This document shows, in pieces, positions 5,745 through 6,463 of a stretch of 6,463 nucleotides of DNA (positions are counted from its first letter, which is position 1; every line of letters begins with the position of its first letter). The notes below the pieces were generated by a model, which searched no databases, was not told the DNA's origin, and worked only from the letters and a program-made list of their open reading frames with translations. Source of the stretch: a bacterium (GTDB lineage: Bacteria > Patescibacteriota > Minisyncoccia > UBA6257 > 2-01-FULL-56-20); NCBI GenBank assembly GCA_021780545.1, contig JAJXYP010000038.1, forward strand, positions 1-6,463, given 5' to 3'. The translations under genes and the position numbers were made by a program.

Positions 5745-6463
5745 ATGACACTTTCCGAAGCAAAAGAACGGGCCGTCCATTTGCGGGCGCTCATCGAAAA
5801 GTACCGCCATTCGCGGCTGGTTTTGAACCGTGAATTGGTTTCCCCGGAGGCCGAGGATGCGCTTAAGAAAGAGTTGTTCGATATTTAAACGGCATATCCG
5901 CAGCTTGTGACGCCCGATTCGCCCACGCAGCGCGTCGGCGGCGCCCCGCTCGCGCGGTTCGCCAAGGTTCGGCATGTTGAGCGGATGACGTCTTTCAACG
6001 ACGCCTTTTCCGAAGAGGATATGCGGGCGTGGCTTGAACGGCTCGAGGGATTTCTTGGGCGCCCCGTTCGCCGCGCGAAGGATGCGCCGCCTTTTTACTG
6101 CGAACTTAAAATTGACGGATTGGCGATCGAGCTCGAGTATGAGCGCGGCGTTTTTGTCCGCGGATCGACGCGCGGCGACGGTCTGGTGGGTGAGGACGTT
6201 ACTTTGAATCTCCGGACGGTGGAAGCGATCCCGCTTGCGCTCGCGCCCCGCCCCGAAGCAGAACGGCAGCTTGCGGAGCTCGGCCTCCGGCCGGACGGGT
6301 ACGACCTCGGCGCGGCGTACGGCGGGCGGTTCGTCGTCCGCGGGGAAGTTTTTCTTACGAGGCGGGAATTCGCACGGATTAACCGCGATCTTGAGCGGCG
6401 CGGGGCGAAGCCGTACGCCAATCCCCGGAATGTTGCCGCCGGTTCAATCCGCCGGCTCGATTC
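5745..6463 (+). pseudogene. ligA: NAD+-dependent DNA ligase LigA, N-terminal part with in-frame stop; continues past window
   Basis: LigA seals nicks in replication and repair using NAD+. The frame opens at ATG 5745 (MTLSEAKERAVHLRALIEKY), gives 47 residues, meets TAA at 5886-5888, then stays open to the window end with clear LigA motifs: TPDSPTQRVGG (5910-5942), the adenylation lysine in CELKIDG (KIDG at 6108-6119), STRGDG (RGDG at 6171-6182), VRGEV (6336-6350) and YANPRN (6414-6431). The stop falls where LigA normally has Glu before a YP pair (ELFDI-stop-TAYPQL), so one GAA-to-TAA change explains it. A same-frame ATG at 5721 would add eight residues. Restart at GTG 5907 or ATG 5985 would lose most or all of NMN-binding domain Ia, which is itself diverged. 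It could be a true pseudogene, a sequencing error, or a ligase made from a downstream start. No Shine-Dalgarno site is visible. Confidence 0.8.

Noticed and set aside
5886..5888. TAA as a reassigned sense codon
   Set aside because: No other in-frame TAA occurs in the eight other genes, and no bacterial code I know reassigns TAA; a point mutation or error is simpler.
1..6463. tRNA, rRNA, CRISPR, insertion sequence or attachment site
   Set aside because: Nothing with cloverleaf folding, regular spaced repeats, transposase motifs or terminal inverted repeats was seen on either strand; the protein genes account for almost the entire window.

Overview
The window is most likely from a GC-rich member of the Candidate Phyla Radiation (Patescibacteria, probably Parcubacteria-like). 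I infer this from three things: the gene order pilT-pilC-pilin-pilD-minor pilins, a pilin whose post-helix segment (GRDARRLSDLHEIQNGLE) looks like pilins of that group, and extended -10 promoters with few Shine-Dalgarno sites. This is recognition from memory, not a database result.

All genes are on the + strand. (1) Positions 2-1682 hold the end of a PilT-type retraction ATPase and a complete PilC inner-membrane platform protein. (2) Positions 1683-2425 form a self-contained unit: an extended -10 promoter (TGGTATAAT), a 179-aa type IV prepilin, and a strong intrinsic terminator. (3) Positions 2443-5629 begin with a GC-rich repeat and a second extended -10 placed so close to the pilD start that the message may be leaderless. 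Then come the prepilin peptidase and four tightly packed minor prepilins resembling GspH/FimT, GspI/PilV, GspJ/PilW and GspK/PilX, in that order. (4) Positions 5630-5744 are non-coding with two hairpins. (5) From 5745 (or 5721) to the end lies ligA, NAD+-dependent DNA ligase, interrupted by an in-frame TAA at 5886-5888 and cut by the window edge.

Together, regions 1-3 encode most of a type IV pilus or competence-pseudopilus machine. PilD cleaves and matures the pilins, PilC supports assembly, PilT drives disassembly, and the four minor pilins probably form the tip or priming complex. The PilB-type assembly ATPase is not in the window and is probably upstream. No wholly new system is visible. 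The points most worth checking are the broken and diverged N-terminus of ligA, the possibly leaderless pilD mRNA, the even cysteine counts confined to the pilins, and the non-standard processing sites of three minor pilins.
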